A stretch of DNA of 64,000 nt from Theobroma cacao (taxonomy: Eukaryota > Streptophyta > Magnoliopsida > Malvales > Malvaceae): the NCBI RefSeq assembly GCF_000208745.1, contig NC_030852.1, positions 35,106,167-35,170,166 on the forward strand. Reading direction: 5' to 3'. Of this stretch, positions 22,585 through 34,647 are shown in pieces. Position 1 is the stretch's first letter. Each line of letters opens with the position of its first letter. The notes beneath the pieces are model-generated. The model was not told the origin of the DNA. It worked only from the letters and a program-made list of their open reading frames with translations, and searched no databases. Position numbers and translations under genes: made by a program.

Positions 22585-24995
22585 ATGGTGACCAATATTC
22601 TTGTTGCCATCCTTTTTCTTATCTCCACCATCTTGTCACACTCGAAAGCTCTCCGATTCCCTCAAGAGCTCTTCAACTTTTCCTCAAATCAAATCTCCAT
22701 TGTTGATAACCCCTCCAGGCCACCTTCTTCTTCAGCCTCTCCAACTCCATTGTTATCGCCTGCAAGTCCTACAGTTTCTTCCCCTCTGGTCCCTGCACTA
22801 TTCATTATTGGGGACTCAACCGTTGACTGCGGCAACAACAACTTTCTTGGTACTTTTGCTCGTGCTGATCGCCCTCCTTATGGTCGAGATTTCGACACCC
22901 ATCAGCCCACTGGACGCTTCAGTAATGGAAGAATCCCAGTTGATTATCTCGGTAGAAACTGAAAACCGTGATCTTTCTTCATTCTTGTTCTTGTTCACTT
23001 CTTTGGCATTTGTGTTTCTTTTTGGTTTCTGAGAGAAAGAGAGAGTGGAGGAAGAGAAAACAAAATTGAAAATCTAACTCTTGTTTGCTTTTCTGTTGAG
23101 AGTTGTTTTCAAGAAAATGAAAATATGTGGTTGAATTAGTTTCTTTGGTTTTTCATTTCTTAATACTTCCCTGTTTTAGTCATCAAGAATGTGAGGTGTT
23201 TCATGGCACTTTGAACTTGGTGGTCGCAATCTTTTGTTTTCTTGATTCTGTTCTTCATTGTCTTGTTGAGTTCCATCATTTGATTGCCTTTTTGTTTTAA
23301 GGTAATGATTGTCTCTGGAGACTAAATTCAACCAAGAATTGTACTGGAATATGGATTGTTTTATCTTCTTTTGGGTGTTGCGTGACACTGGATTTGATAT
23401 AAAATTCCGATTCTCTTTTTCTTTATTCCTCTTTGGGTATTGATTAATTTTGATCAGCATTGCATCTTGGACTTCCCTTTGTGCCGAGTTATCTTGGACA
23501 AGCAGGAGAGCTCGAGGATATGCTTCATGGTGTCAATTATGCATCTGCTGCCGCTGGCGTTATATTCTCAAGTGGATCAGAGTTGGTATGATTCGAACTA
23601 TTTCTGTCAATAGTCTTCGTCTGGATATTATCTTGAGTTATTTCATTGACTTTATGAACTAAAATCTGGATTGAATTTGTCAAAAAGTGCTTCTCTTCTG
23701 ATGTATATCATGTGTGATTCAGACTCAAAAACTCCCCTGCTTTGTGGCAAATGGTTAGTGGGAAAATAGAGTACAAGAGATCCCAGGATCTCATGAGCCT
23801 TGTGACTCTAGTTCTCGTGGTTTTATTTTATTTCTATTTTTTTAAAACCATATTTGGACTCATGTACCTGTCAACATAAGCCTTTGATCTGTGTTGCTGT
23901 CCTTGGATCTCGATTGAAGCTGTCATAGCATCTGTTCTTCATGTAGGGTCAGCACATCTCATTCACCCACCAAATTCAGCAGTTCACTGATACTTACCAG
24001 CAGTTTGTTTTAAGCCTGGGTGAGGATGTAGCAAATGATCTCATCTCCAGTTCGGTGCTTTACATTTCTATTGGGATAAATGACTATATACATTACTATT
24101 TGCGTAATGTATCTAATGTGCAAAACCTATACCTACCTTGGGGTTTCAACCAGTTCTTAGCATCTACAATGAGGCAGGAAATAAAGGTAACTATCACAGC
24201 CTTCTCTTTGTTTTCGTTTGCTGGTTCAGATGCTGCCATTATATCTAGCCAAAATAAGCTTGTAGTCGCCAAGTTCCTAAGCTTCTAGTTGCTCACTTAC
24301 TTTCATGCTCAATTCAAGTTGTCAACTCTGCGATTGTCGAAAAATTAATTCATTACTAGCAATTTTGGCTCCGGGAACTCCCTGACCTGTAAATATTGGT
24401 AAAACAGAACTTGTACAACATAAATGTTAGGAGACTGGTGATCATGGGGTTACCACCCATTGGTTGTGCTCCTTACTACTTGTGGCGGTACAAGAGCAAC
24501 AAGGGAGAGTGTATTGAAGAGATAAATGACATGATTATGGAGTTCAACTTTGTCATGAGATACATGACCGAGGAGCTTCTTCATGAGCTTCCTGATGCTC
24601 ACATAATTTTCTGTGATGTGTTTCAAGGGTCCATGGATATAATTCAGAACCATAAGCGTTATGGTATGATCATCTGAACCTTTTTTTTTTTTTTGTATTT
24701 GCATTTTATTTAAGATCCTTGAACTACCTCTAAATCTAATGCTGTTGTGCGCTCTCATTCAGGTTTTAAAGCTACAGCTGATGCTTGCTGTGGGTTAGGG
24801 AGATATAAAGGATGGATCATGTGCATGTCACCAGAAATGGCATGTCGTGATGCTTCCAATCACATCTGGTGGGACCAGTTTCATCCAACTGATGCAGTGA
24901 ATGCCATCCTTGCAGACAATGTTTGGAGCAGCCGGCACACAGAAATGTGCTATCCCATGAACTTGGAAAAAATGGTTGTCTCCAAGCCTGAGTAA
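22585..24995 (+). CDS. GDSL esterase/lipase (At4g10950-like), secreted
   Basis: Five exons, 22585-22951, 23458-23585, 23947-24186, 24408-24663 and 24763-24995, give 407 aa. An N-terminal hydrophobic signal peptide (VAILFLISTILSHSKA) is followed by a Pro/Ser-rich linker (about 43-70). SGNH-hydrolase signatures follow in order: block I FIIGDSTVDCGNNN with nucleophile Ser78, block III SIGINDYIHYY, and the catalytic pair D368-Q-F-H371 in WWDQFHPTDAVN. Plant GDSL enzymes act on extracellular esters such as cutin, suberin or acylated polysaccharides; the substrate here is unknown. Five exons is the usual family structure. It is convergent with the CBL-A gene, their stop codons being about 200 bases apart. 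Confidence 0.92.
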
Positions 24996-25196
24996 CCTAA
25001 TATTGAATCTTCAACAATGCTTGAAACATTTGATGCCTCTGCTAGCAGGTAGCATTCTTATCTGCTACATCTATTAGTAACAAAAGTAAGAGTGACACTA
25101 GCATCGATACAGTCTGACTCAGATATTTGTTATTAGGATTGTAAAGATTTGACACTGCTAATTTCTGACTGCATTATGATGGAATAACAAAACATC

Positions 25197-26918
25197 TCAT
25201 TCATGTTTCAGTCCAGTGTTCTCAAAAGAAGGATCATCTTCAATATCTGATCTCAGTACAAAACTGGGAAAAGCAGTTGTCATGTCCCTGCAACATAAAT
25301 TCCCATTTATAGTCAATTAACTCTCATCTGCTGTGATCATAGAACTAGTACTGTATAATAGAAATTCTAAAGCTAGATATCTTTGTTTATGGATGTAAGT
25401 ATACATTTTTGTTAATGAACGGCTGAATCTGGCTCCTCCACTGAAGTACTTGTTTTTGGTTAGGGGGCTCAAAAAAGTAAAAAGCTCTGTATCAAGCTAA
25501 TAGAACAATGGCCAATGTACAGCTTCCTGAATGCCACAGAATGTTGATGTTTCATTAATTCTTTCATCCCTGCTCATTCAGTTCTTCACTAAGACACTAG
25601 GATGATGTGAATGCATTTACGGTTATTAACTTAATATAACAGAGTTGGGACTTCAAGTAAAAGAGATTACTGAGAGCATATAAGGATTCAGCTCTCTGCA
25701 TAAAAGCATAGAAGCAGCAAGAGAGGAAATTACTTCAAATATGGGACAGTCATATTTTTCAGCATAGTTGGATTGCGAGCTACGAATTCCTTCCACTCTT
25801 CCAGATCAATCTTTCCATCTCTTTTTGAATCTGCATCTTCAAATGTCTATGAGTATGAAAGGTGAAAGTTAGGCTTATATCATAAAGCTACCGCATTAAC
25901 TTGTATGCATTATATCATTTTGCTAGCCTGACCTTATCAATAATGACTTCGACATCATCATCAGAAAGAATCAAGTCAGACTCATCTAGAAGAGCCCAAA
26001 TCATCTCCTTGACCTTTTACCAGAAAGTTCAAAAATTAGCCTAAATGCCTAATTTTTTATGGTTATCAAGTATGGGGGGGTGCCTGCTAACTTGACCACA
26101 ACAAGCTATGGGATCAAAATTATGCTGTTTACCTCCTCAGGTTCGATGAAGCCAGATTGCCCTATATCATACAATTGAAATGCAACTGCAACATAAAGAC
26201 AACAAAGCTTTCATAAATTTACCTGTGCACTTGCATGCATACAGACATACACTCAGAAACATGGAAAGGAGAGGAATTTCTTACAAGCAACTTTTTCTGA
26301 GTGAGGAGCGTCTGGGTGAAAGACGCTCAGAGATCGAATGAACTCTCCAAAATCCAGAAACCCATCATGGTTGGTGTCAAAGAGCTGGAAGATCTGTCAT
26401 CAAATCAGGAATTTGTTCATTGTTGTCTCCAGAAACTGACTGCAATGGACCAGCAGTGCAGACAGTGCAGAGAAGTTACCCTGTCTGCAAAGAGACTTTG
26501 CTCGTTGCTGTTTCTGAATAAGCCCAGCTGAAACTCTTCCTGTACACTTGAAACTGAAAGTTAGAAACAATATTTTACGTGAATAACTCTGCCTAACTAA
26601 TATTAAGGCGCTGGATTAGTACCCTAACGAATTTTGAATGGTTTAGGCGAGTGGCAGATAAAACTTACCTTGCTTATATAGCCATCATCGACTAGAGAAC
26701 TGCTTAGTTTCCTGAACAGCTTATATAAAGCTTTAACTTCAGTTTCTTTAACTGCAATATAGTAAGTTACCGACAGGAGAAACTCAAATCCTGGAAGCAA
26801 ATATCAACATGAAAGCAAGCAGATAGAGATAAGATGCAGCTTACTTACAGCAGGTTTGAGCAGCAAGAATGGCTGTGTCTTCATATCCAACCAGCCGCTT
26901 CACGCAAGCGCAGCCCAT
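25197..26918 (-). CDS. CBL: Calcineurin B-like calcium sensor, acylated type (CBL-A)
   Basis: Eight exons, 26918-26849, 26751-26669, 26539-26480, 26393-26285, 26185-26133, 26013-25933, 25846-25734 and 25287-25197, give 219 aa. The N-terminus [14 protein letters not shown] carries Gly2 for N-myristoylation and Cys3/Cys5 for S-acylation, as in plasma-membrane CBLs. Four EF-hands: the first is the atypical CBL loop ([15 protein letters not shown]), the second [12 protein letters not shown], the third [12 protein letters not shown], the fourth [12 protein letters not shown]. The C-terminus has the AFPSFVL motif, whose Ser is phosphorylated by CIPK kinases in the family. CBLs bind Ca2+ and recruit CIPKs to membranes. 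The N-terminus and GFIEPEEV resemble CBL4/CBL5-type proteins. The last intron (about 446 bases) splits the Lys codon in PYLKDM. Confidence 0.9.
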
Positions 26919-28175
26919 CAAATGGTCTCTCTTTTTTCCTCCTAAGGTTTGATAATTTACCCAAACTTAGAGAAGGACAATCATATTCCAGCAAAGAGAA
27001 CTGAGAGAGCTTGTTGTGCTATTGTCCTTTTATCCTCCATGAACGTGGAAAAAGGGCCAAGGACTTGATTGAACATCTTGAATTTAAATTGCAAGAATTT
27101 CTATGATTCCTGGTTCTTTTTACGTGCGAGTCTACATGCCGTTTATCTTTATTCCTAATGTTTGAAAGAGTGCTGAAAATGACTAAAGCTTTCCTTCTTC
27201 GACCGCGTTTTTCCTTAATGTTCCAGTACTTTCAACTTTTAGTCAGAATCTGGTTCTTCTTTAGGCATCCGAATGTTGCTCGGAATGGAATTGTTCAATA
27301 CAAACAGCTCATATGGTGGAAGAGAAAAGCTTTGCTCATTCCTTTGACAGCTAAATCAAATAATTTCAGAGCCTATATTCTTCCAAATTAGACTTAATTT
27401 ATGCGTGGATAAATGGGTATGTCCTGTTCCATTCTGTTTGGCAACTCTGAAACTAGACCTTGACAAATCAAAGAGGAACAGGAAAAAAAAATAGAAGGCA
27501 TAAATTTCTTGAATGGCTTAGCAGTGCACTTTGGCCATGCTTTTGGGAAGAATGGTTGCAAGATATTGAGTACTGACAATCGAAAAACCTCAGAGGTTTT
27601 CTTTCTAGAAATATTCTTATGGAATGCAATTCAAAGTGAACTGAATGCACATTGCAGAACAATGTAGAAACCTGAAACTGTATTAGTAAATATGTTTACT
27701 TGTTGGTAATATGGCCATGGGTGAAAGGTAATGAGAAACTCAAAGATAAACATATATTTTGGTGGCTGCAGCAGCATATCCGCTTTATGCTCCATTTTAT
27801 AGACAATAGGTACAAGAAAAAGACCAGCACCCTTGCAAGTTGCAGAGTTAGTAGATAACACGTTTCCATACACATTTCACTTAGGGTAAGTACAACAAAC
27901 GACAAGAAAATCAGTCACTTCAGCTCAAAAAGAAGAGAAACAATGTGAATTATAGATATACAAGTCCAACATGAAATATTTGATTGAATCATGCATGAGG
28001 AGGCTATTATTCAAAGTTGCAGACAACTATGGGGTTCTACTCCCTTTCCATCCTTTTGAGGCCTCTTCAAATGCAACCACAAACACATCCTACTTCTCCA
28101 TTACAGGTTTTTTCTCAAACTTGTTAGCATGTTGAAAGAAAATTCGATTGAGTGTGTCATCTTCATCTGTTACTT
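26919..28175. other. Spacer between the two CBL genes
   Basis: This holds the CBL-A promoter and leader and the CBL-B 3'UTR. No further gene is recognised; the short ORFs here have no family features. Confidence 0.5.
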
Positions 28176-31100
28176 CTAATCTGGGACTTCACTGTTCAGT
28201 ACAAAGCTGGGAAACGCGAGCGTTAATTCCCTGGAAAATAATTTCCAAAGTAAAAAATCAGGAATTTAATGGCATACATCATCCAAACTGAAATAAACTT
28301 TTACTGATTAGGTACTCTTAAATTATCAAGGAGCTGATGGAGTAACAAAATGTAAATCTTCATTAGATGCCTGACATTGGAATTTAGCACCTTCAAGAAA
28401 TTATACGAATGATGGTCCTAGTAAAACTACATGCTCACTAACTAGCGTGGTCTGTAAGTAATGAAAAGGAGCAAAAAATTTAGATTATAAAATAACTTAG
28501 CAGTAAAAAGATGAGGTGAAAGATCTTTAGAACCCACTTCAAATATGAAAGAGTCATGTTCCTTATGATAGACGGATTCTTTTTCACGAACTCCCTCCAT
28601 TCTTCTTCATCAATCTTCCCATCTCCTTTCATATCTGCCTCCATCATGGTCTGCACAAACATGACCAAATATAAATATCCAGAAAGCAGAATGATAGAAA
28701 TGCAACAAATTAAACAGTTTACATTTTCTGATACCTTTTCCACAATTGATTCCACTACATCATCGGAAAGATCCAGATTTGATTCACTAAGCAGAGCAAA
28801 TACCATCTCTTTCAACTTCCAGTTAGGTAATCATAGAAACAATGAATGAGATAACCAATCAGAATCTTAATAAATGATAAAAAGAAGAAGGTTAATAGTA
28901 ATATATAGAGGTTCTAGAATAATGAAAATGGAAACAGGATGCATATAGTACCACCTCAAGCAGGGATAATATGCTACATTACAAGACCTCACACCAGAAC
29001 AAGAAATATATCATTAATTCTTTTGGAAAACATTAGAACATTGTTGGAAAAAAAACAGTATATCCAACCTGGCAACTAACACTTCATTTGCAATTCCATG
29101 CATAAAACCTTCAAAAAGATAAAGCATTCTTTAATATTCTTAAGAAATTTATGGTGAAACATAATCAAGAATTCTTTTCTCCTCTCATTATGGTAGTAAA
29201 ACCCCAACTTGAGTCCAACATAATAAAACCTAGAAATTTCATAGTGATAATAAGCTGGTTGGAGGAGGACAGGATTTAGTTCAAGAACACCAGATAGCAT
29301 GTGACTAGAAACTTTAATAAAAATGAGTGTGATATGAACTTATCATTGATATTGATGTCATTTTCCAAAATTCTTAAGCAAACAATGATGACAAGATGAA
29401 AATTACAAAGTACTTACCTCTTCACTTTCAATATAGCCAGTCTGTCGTAGGTCATACAATCTAAATAAGACTGGAAGAAGATATATTTACTAACTTTAGT
29501 TGCCAGTGATAAGAATGAGAGCCTTGAAAGATATGCTACAATGCCAAAGTATATTGGCTTGATAGCAAACAACACCTGGGAGGAAGAAAAGGAAGATATC
29601 ATAACATTTTATCTTTGATATATATTACGTACATGCGATTTTATCTGATTCTGGAGCATTGGGATGGAAGATGCTTAAAGACCGAACAAACTCTCCAAAT
29701 GTGATAACCCCATTACATTTAACATCAAATAAATCAAATACCTGCAACAAAGTCAATGCAGGTTGGAGAAAATTCTCTGAATTAACATATAAAAGATGCT
29801 GGAACAAAATTATTAGGAATGAAAAGATGCTCACTCTATCCGCAAAGAGATTCCGCTTACTGCTGTTTTGAAAAAGTGCAAGCTGGAATTCCTCCTGTTC
29901 AGAAAACATTCTGGAGAAATTAATATTTAAGTCAAAGAAAACGGTGCAAGAACTCATTTTAATCTTTCCAAATTCAAAATAAGCTATGACTTGCAGAGTG
30001 CCCCTCCAACAGTGGAAAGTAATCCACGAACAGAAATCGCATATCTGAACCAAACTGGAATGGATATACCTTGTGAATCAGACCATCATCAATTATAGTG
30101 CTGCTTAACTTCTTGAACAGATCATGTAAAGCTTCTACTTCATTCACGGTAACTGTCAAATAATAAGAAATACTCTAGACTTAGACAAGTGAATAGTATA
30201 GATTACACAAATTAATACCTGGAAATTTGCATGAACACAATATGCTGATAAAGCAGTATATTCAATTAGATTAGAGCCATTTCTTAATACTGAATAATTA
30301 GATAAACTCCAGTTGCTTATAGGCTCTTGACAAGGTTATGATCTAAGGTGGCCCCTCAAAAGCCAGAACCTGGCCAAAGTCAACAGATGATGTGCATGAG
30401 GCAGTTATGCTATGGCAAACAATAGCAAAATGATGCCACAATCAACATTGGCAGCACTAACAGGAACTCATGTGCAGCATTGAGAAAATGGCCACATGGG
30501 TGCAAAATCATAGGCAATCGGGCATAGCCACCAACATAAATTGAATGTACATGACAGTATGAAGCAGAAAAACTTAATTGGTGCAAGCATGTGGTCATCA
30601 CTCAACAGTGACATTGGCCAAGCATCTGCCCAAAGGTAATGCTGGCATAGACATGGCAAGACCCCATTGAAGTGATTTTAGAATGAAACTTGAGCCAATC
30701 AAGAGTAAAACTTTGAGCCTCACCTAAGACTTGATACTTTAGCTGGTAGCACGGCTTACCCAACTAATATTCTCTCAACTGACAACAGGTATGTAAGAAA
30801 TGCAAGGTATGCATGTGTAAATGCAGTCCATGACCAGAAAAGTGAACTTCCATCCAGCCTCATAAGGAGTGAACTGAAGGTGGCATATGCAGGGTAGATG
30901 TCCTTTTCACTATGAATAGGAAAACTAGATCAAAGCTTTATTGCAGAGTTATACGTCTCTCCAAGTACACTGTTCCTATTATTGTTTTCACGGTTCTCCC
31001 TCATTCATTTGGCATAAATGTAGAACTTAGTGAAAATTGATACAAATTGCAAAAAAGAAGAGCAAAAAGTATAAAGTAGAAACACTAAAACTAAGTTCAT

Positions 31101-31210
31101 TCTTCACTATCTAACTTACAAGGTGTTTCAGAAGCAAGAATGATAGGATCTTCATACCCAGGTTTCTGTCTAACTTTCTTCAAGCAAAAGCAAGCCTTGA
31201 AAGCGCACAT
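28176..31210 (-). CDS. CBL: Calcineurin B-like calcium sensor, non-myristoylated type (CBL-B)
   Basis: Eight exons, 31210-31120, 30152-30070, 29894-29835, 29741-29633, 29470-29418, 28815-28735, 28650-28538 and 28230-28176, give 214 aa. The six internal exons are exactly the same lengths as in CBL-A (83, 60, 109, 53, 81, 113), so the two are tandem duplicates. The N-terminus [21 protein letters not shown] has no Gly2 but three Cys residues and basic residues, closer to CBL8 or tonoplast-type CBL leaders. EF loops include [24 protein letters not shown] and [12 protein letters not shown]; the FPSF motif is present ([14 protein letters not shown]). The gene is longer than CBL-A because of larger introns. 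A TTTATAAA sequence at 32194-32201 is a TATA candidate, implying a long leader that may contain an intron. Confidence 0.9.
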
Positions 31211-34060
31211 GATTAATTCAAAAGAAGATTATATGTGATGGAGTTCATGCAAAAAATGCTGCCTAATGAGACCTGCCACATCCAAAGGGATTTTTACATC
31301 AATCCAACAGGTAATACTTATAAATCAAAACTATCATTTCTGGATATATATCATCATTTTGCCACGAATATTCTCTCAAATATACTACTACTATATTGTA
31401 TGAATCTTGATGAAACAGCCACCGTTCAATAGTGTCTGGAGAAAGATATGCCATGGAAATAAATCATTTGATTGTGATTTGCCCAAAATAAAAATTGAGT
31501 TAGAAACAAAATGGAGCGAAGTCTCATAAACTCGATTGCGCGAAGTGGGCATTAGAATTTGATCCTCTTAATTGCTTGAGCTAAATCCTAGACAATAAAA
31601 GGCACTGGGCCCAAAGGAAATCAAGATACCAAAAAGGCAGGACATCATGCTAGAAGTCAACATAACTAGTTTTACAGAATGATGCTGCAATCAAAGTGCT
31701 TCTAATATAGTTGTAGGACCCAAAACCAGAGAAAAAACACACACGGTAAAATTGTCCCCCAACCAACAACTGTTCCATTCTTTCAAAACAGCCAAGCTTT
31801 TAACTGTGCTAACTGTTAAACGAATTCATCCCAGAAAACATAAAAGCAAGAAAGATATTATATCAAGACATAATCAATCAAACAGATGAATTTCCTTCCA
31901 CATTCATGAAGACGAAAGTTAAACACTTCGTTTTCAGACAAAAATAAAAACGCCCACAGGCAAATATGAAGGTAAAACATCAAACCAAACTTGTATACGA
32001 TGAGATAACAAGAGACGAGATAGGTTTCATTAGGTGCATGAGATGACCTTGGTGGCGGTGTTTTTCTTGAAAATCGAAAAAAAAAAACGAAGAGAAAAGC
32101 TTGATGATTTCAGAACTCCATTAGTTTAGCCCAGCTCTGTACTCCACTTCCTTTGTGCTTCTTCCCTTTTCCTGTTTGTGCTTGAATTTGCGGTTTATAA
32201 ATGGCTGTTGACAGCGCTTCTGACCAATTCATCTTCCCTGTTTCTTTCGAACTTAATATATATATTTTTAAAGTCTTCGCTTTTCATTTTTTTATCGGAC
32301 AAAAACGTGGACACCAACGTCGTCCGTCCCCAGCTGAACATGATTGTACGATTCCATACGGTTAGTTTTGTACCCTTAATGCAGTTAACAACCATGGCTG
32401 ATGGCCCTTGCCCCATATTGTGAAAGCAAATATTTCTCTCTTACTGGTTGTTCAGTTCTTTTAAGATGGAGGGAAAGGTTACAATATCTTCTTCTTTGTA
32501 TGCAAGTAAAGCCAAAATCACATGACATGTCGATCAGAAGTTTGTTGTTAGAACTTGTGGAACATAATCATCATTTCATTATTAATCCCATCAACTTTAA
32601 AATATTAGAAGAATAATTCTTAGAAGCAATTACTTCACATGGAATCTTACGTATCCAAGCTATTAGTATTAGACTTTTCCATATATCTTCTTCTCTACGT
32701 TAAACTGGTAATTTTTCCCTGATAGTAGAAGAAATGAGGGCCTTCTAGTCTCAAAATTATTGATTATTAGATTCATGTTAAGCCAATTGCTTATTGAAGA
32801 TTAGAGGTAAAAGGGGGTGGTTGTTATATGGCATTATTCGATTTGCAGCTCGGGTTAGAGATGTAAATGAGTTGAATAACGAGGATGGAGTTGCTTTGCT
32901 CATTAGATTGACTAAACTAAACATATGATTAATAAAAGAAAAGTTATATGAATTATGACCATTTCAATGCATCAGATTTGTTGGGCTAATTAGTAGAATG
33001 CAAAGTGGCATTAACTTTTGTTTCAACAACTCAATCAACTACATAAATTCTTTTTTATTTTGAAATATCAACTACATATATTCTCTCTCTATATATATAA
33101 TAAACTATATAAATTTGATAATTTTGAATAAGACATGAGAAGATACGCGTTAAATAGATTTCGAGTTTAATTTTAACGTATTTCGTGTCTAATCATATCT
33201 GACACATTAAGATACGAAAATAAATACAATTACTTAATCATGTTATCGTATTTAATCATATTATCATATTTAAATACGTGACACATTTATTAATCTATTA
33301 AAAATTAATAGTTAAAAACTATTTTAACTTTATATAAATAATTTTAAATAATTATTTTAATATTTTTTTTATTTTATAAAGGGTATAATGTAATTATACA
33401 TGCTCAATCTTAATTTTTAACTATTGGTGATTATTTGATGTTATTATTATTTTTATTTTGTTATAATTATTTTTATAATTATAGAATTTAAATTTAAATG
33501 ATAAAATTATATTTAATTGTAAATATTTTTATTTAATCGTGTTAAACGTGTTAATCGTGTTGTATCTTATATTGACATGTTTAATAAACGTGTTAATTAT
33601 GTCGCGTCGTGTTACACGTGTATTGAATGTATACGTGTACATGTTTTAAATTTAAGATACGAATATTAAACGTGTCATGTTTTTATTTAGTCTTAACATG
33701 TTTCGTGTCTAATAGTATCTGATACATTTACAAAACGTTAATACAAATTGCTAGGTCTACGACTACATGCCAAACTTATTAAAATCCCATATGTTTTTTA
33801 TTTTTTAAAAAGCCCATATGAAAAAAGAAAAAAACACACGACTTTTTTTATAAATATTGGGTGTTGAATTTGGGAAATTTTGCTATGTCGGGATGGTCTC
33901 TTCATGTTACGTTCATTCTAAATATTTTCCATTATTTCAAAAAACGCAAAAAATATAATTTATTAATTTAGTGCAAAATAATTTTTTAAATTTTATATAT
34001 GCATTTAAATTTCAATGTCATTCTCATTTTTTCTTGTTTTTGGGGGAGGACAATTATTAA
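31211..34060. other. CBL-B leader and promoter, then repeat-rich intergenic DNA
   Basis: No coding gene is recognised. The first kilobase probably contains the CBL-B leader. Beyond 32.2 kb the DNA is AT-rich and includes the repeat at about 33100-33750. Confidence 0.5.
33120..33745. repeat. AT-rich dispersed repeat with flanking direct repeats
   Basis: The phrase TTTCGTGTCTAATCATATCTGACACATTA (33180-33208) recurs as TTTCGTGTCTAATAGTATCTGATACATTT (33702-33730), about 520 bases apart. The sequence between is rich in ACGTGTTAA-like words (GTTAAACGTGTTAATCGTGT near 33540). It resembles a degenerate dicot repeat whose class I cannot assign. Confidence 0.5.
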
Positions 34061-34173
34061 GGCCCAAGGGAGAAGGGAGTTCTCCTGTTTGGGCTTTATC
34101 TGCTGCGCTTTAGGCCCAATATTCAATCCAGGAGAGCCCTAGCTGTAGAAACCAGGAAAGAACATCCGGCCCA
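34061..34173 (+). promoter_or_regulatory. Four site II (TGGGCC/T) elements upstream of the RING-PHD gene
   Basis: GGCCCA occurs at 34061-34066, 34113-34118 and 34168-34173, and TGGGCT at 34090-34095. Clusters of this motif are typical of TCP-factor-bound promoters of plant housekeeping genes. They sit about 130-240 bases upstream of the small upstream ORF and the leader intron of the gene at 34648. Confidence 0.55.
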
Positions 34174-34302
34174 CCTATATTTCAACTACGTTTTTAACCT
34201 TCGAAAGTTCAAAAACGTTTTCCGTTTTCGAAACTCGCAATGACCTGTCTGCCCCTTTCTTCATTCTCATCACACTATCGAGGCAGCCGCGCGAGAAAGA
34301 AA

Positions 34303-34332
34303 ATGGCGGTCTCTCCCTTTCGTCCCTCCTAA
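34303..34332 (+). other. Short upstream ORF in the RING-PHD leader
   Basis: ATG at 34303 opens nine codons (MAVSPFRPS) before TAA, lying just before the leader intron. It may modulate translation of the main ORF. Confidence 0.4.
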
Positions 34333-34349
34333 TCTTTTCACTTAAAAAG

Positions 34350-34623
34350 GTAATTGACCTTTTCATTATCCTCCTACTTTTCCTATTTTCCCCCTTTTTT
34401 GTTTCTCGATTTTTTAGATTATTAACTGAATTGACCTTCTAAACCCTCGTGAAAAATCTTCAATTCTCTGAGCTTAGCGACTTAATTAAGCTTTTGAAAA
34501 CCCTAGATATACCTAGATGATCCTAAGCATACATATTTCTTTGATCATTCAAGTTTTGGATGATTTTGACGTTTCATTAGCTGATTGTTGTTATTTTTAT
34601 GAATTTTATTTTAATTTGGACAG
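34350..34623 (+). other. Probable 5'UTR intron of the RING-PHD gene
   Basis: Donor CTTAAAAAG|GTAATT at 34350 and acceptor TTTGGACAG|GTTTG ending at 34623. The main ATG is 25 bases into the next exon. An AAACCCTA telo-box lies inside at 34497-34504. Confidence 0.55.
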
Positions 34624-34647
34624 GTTTGTAATTTGGAAAAAAAAAAA

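Noticed and set aside
22307..22591. 94-codon ORF overlapping the GDSL start
   Set aside because: It lies in the GDSL leader in another frame and shows no family features.
26301..26531. 76-codon plus ORF inside CBL-A
   Set aside because: It is the antisense shadow of CBL-A exons 3 and 4.
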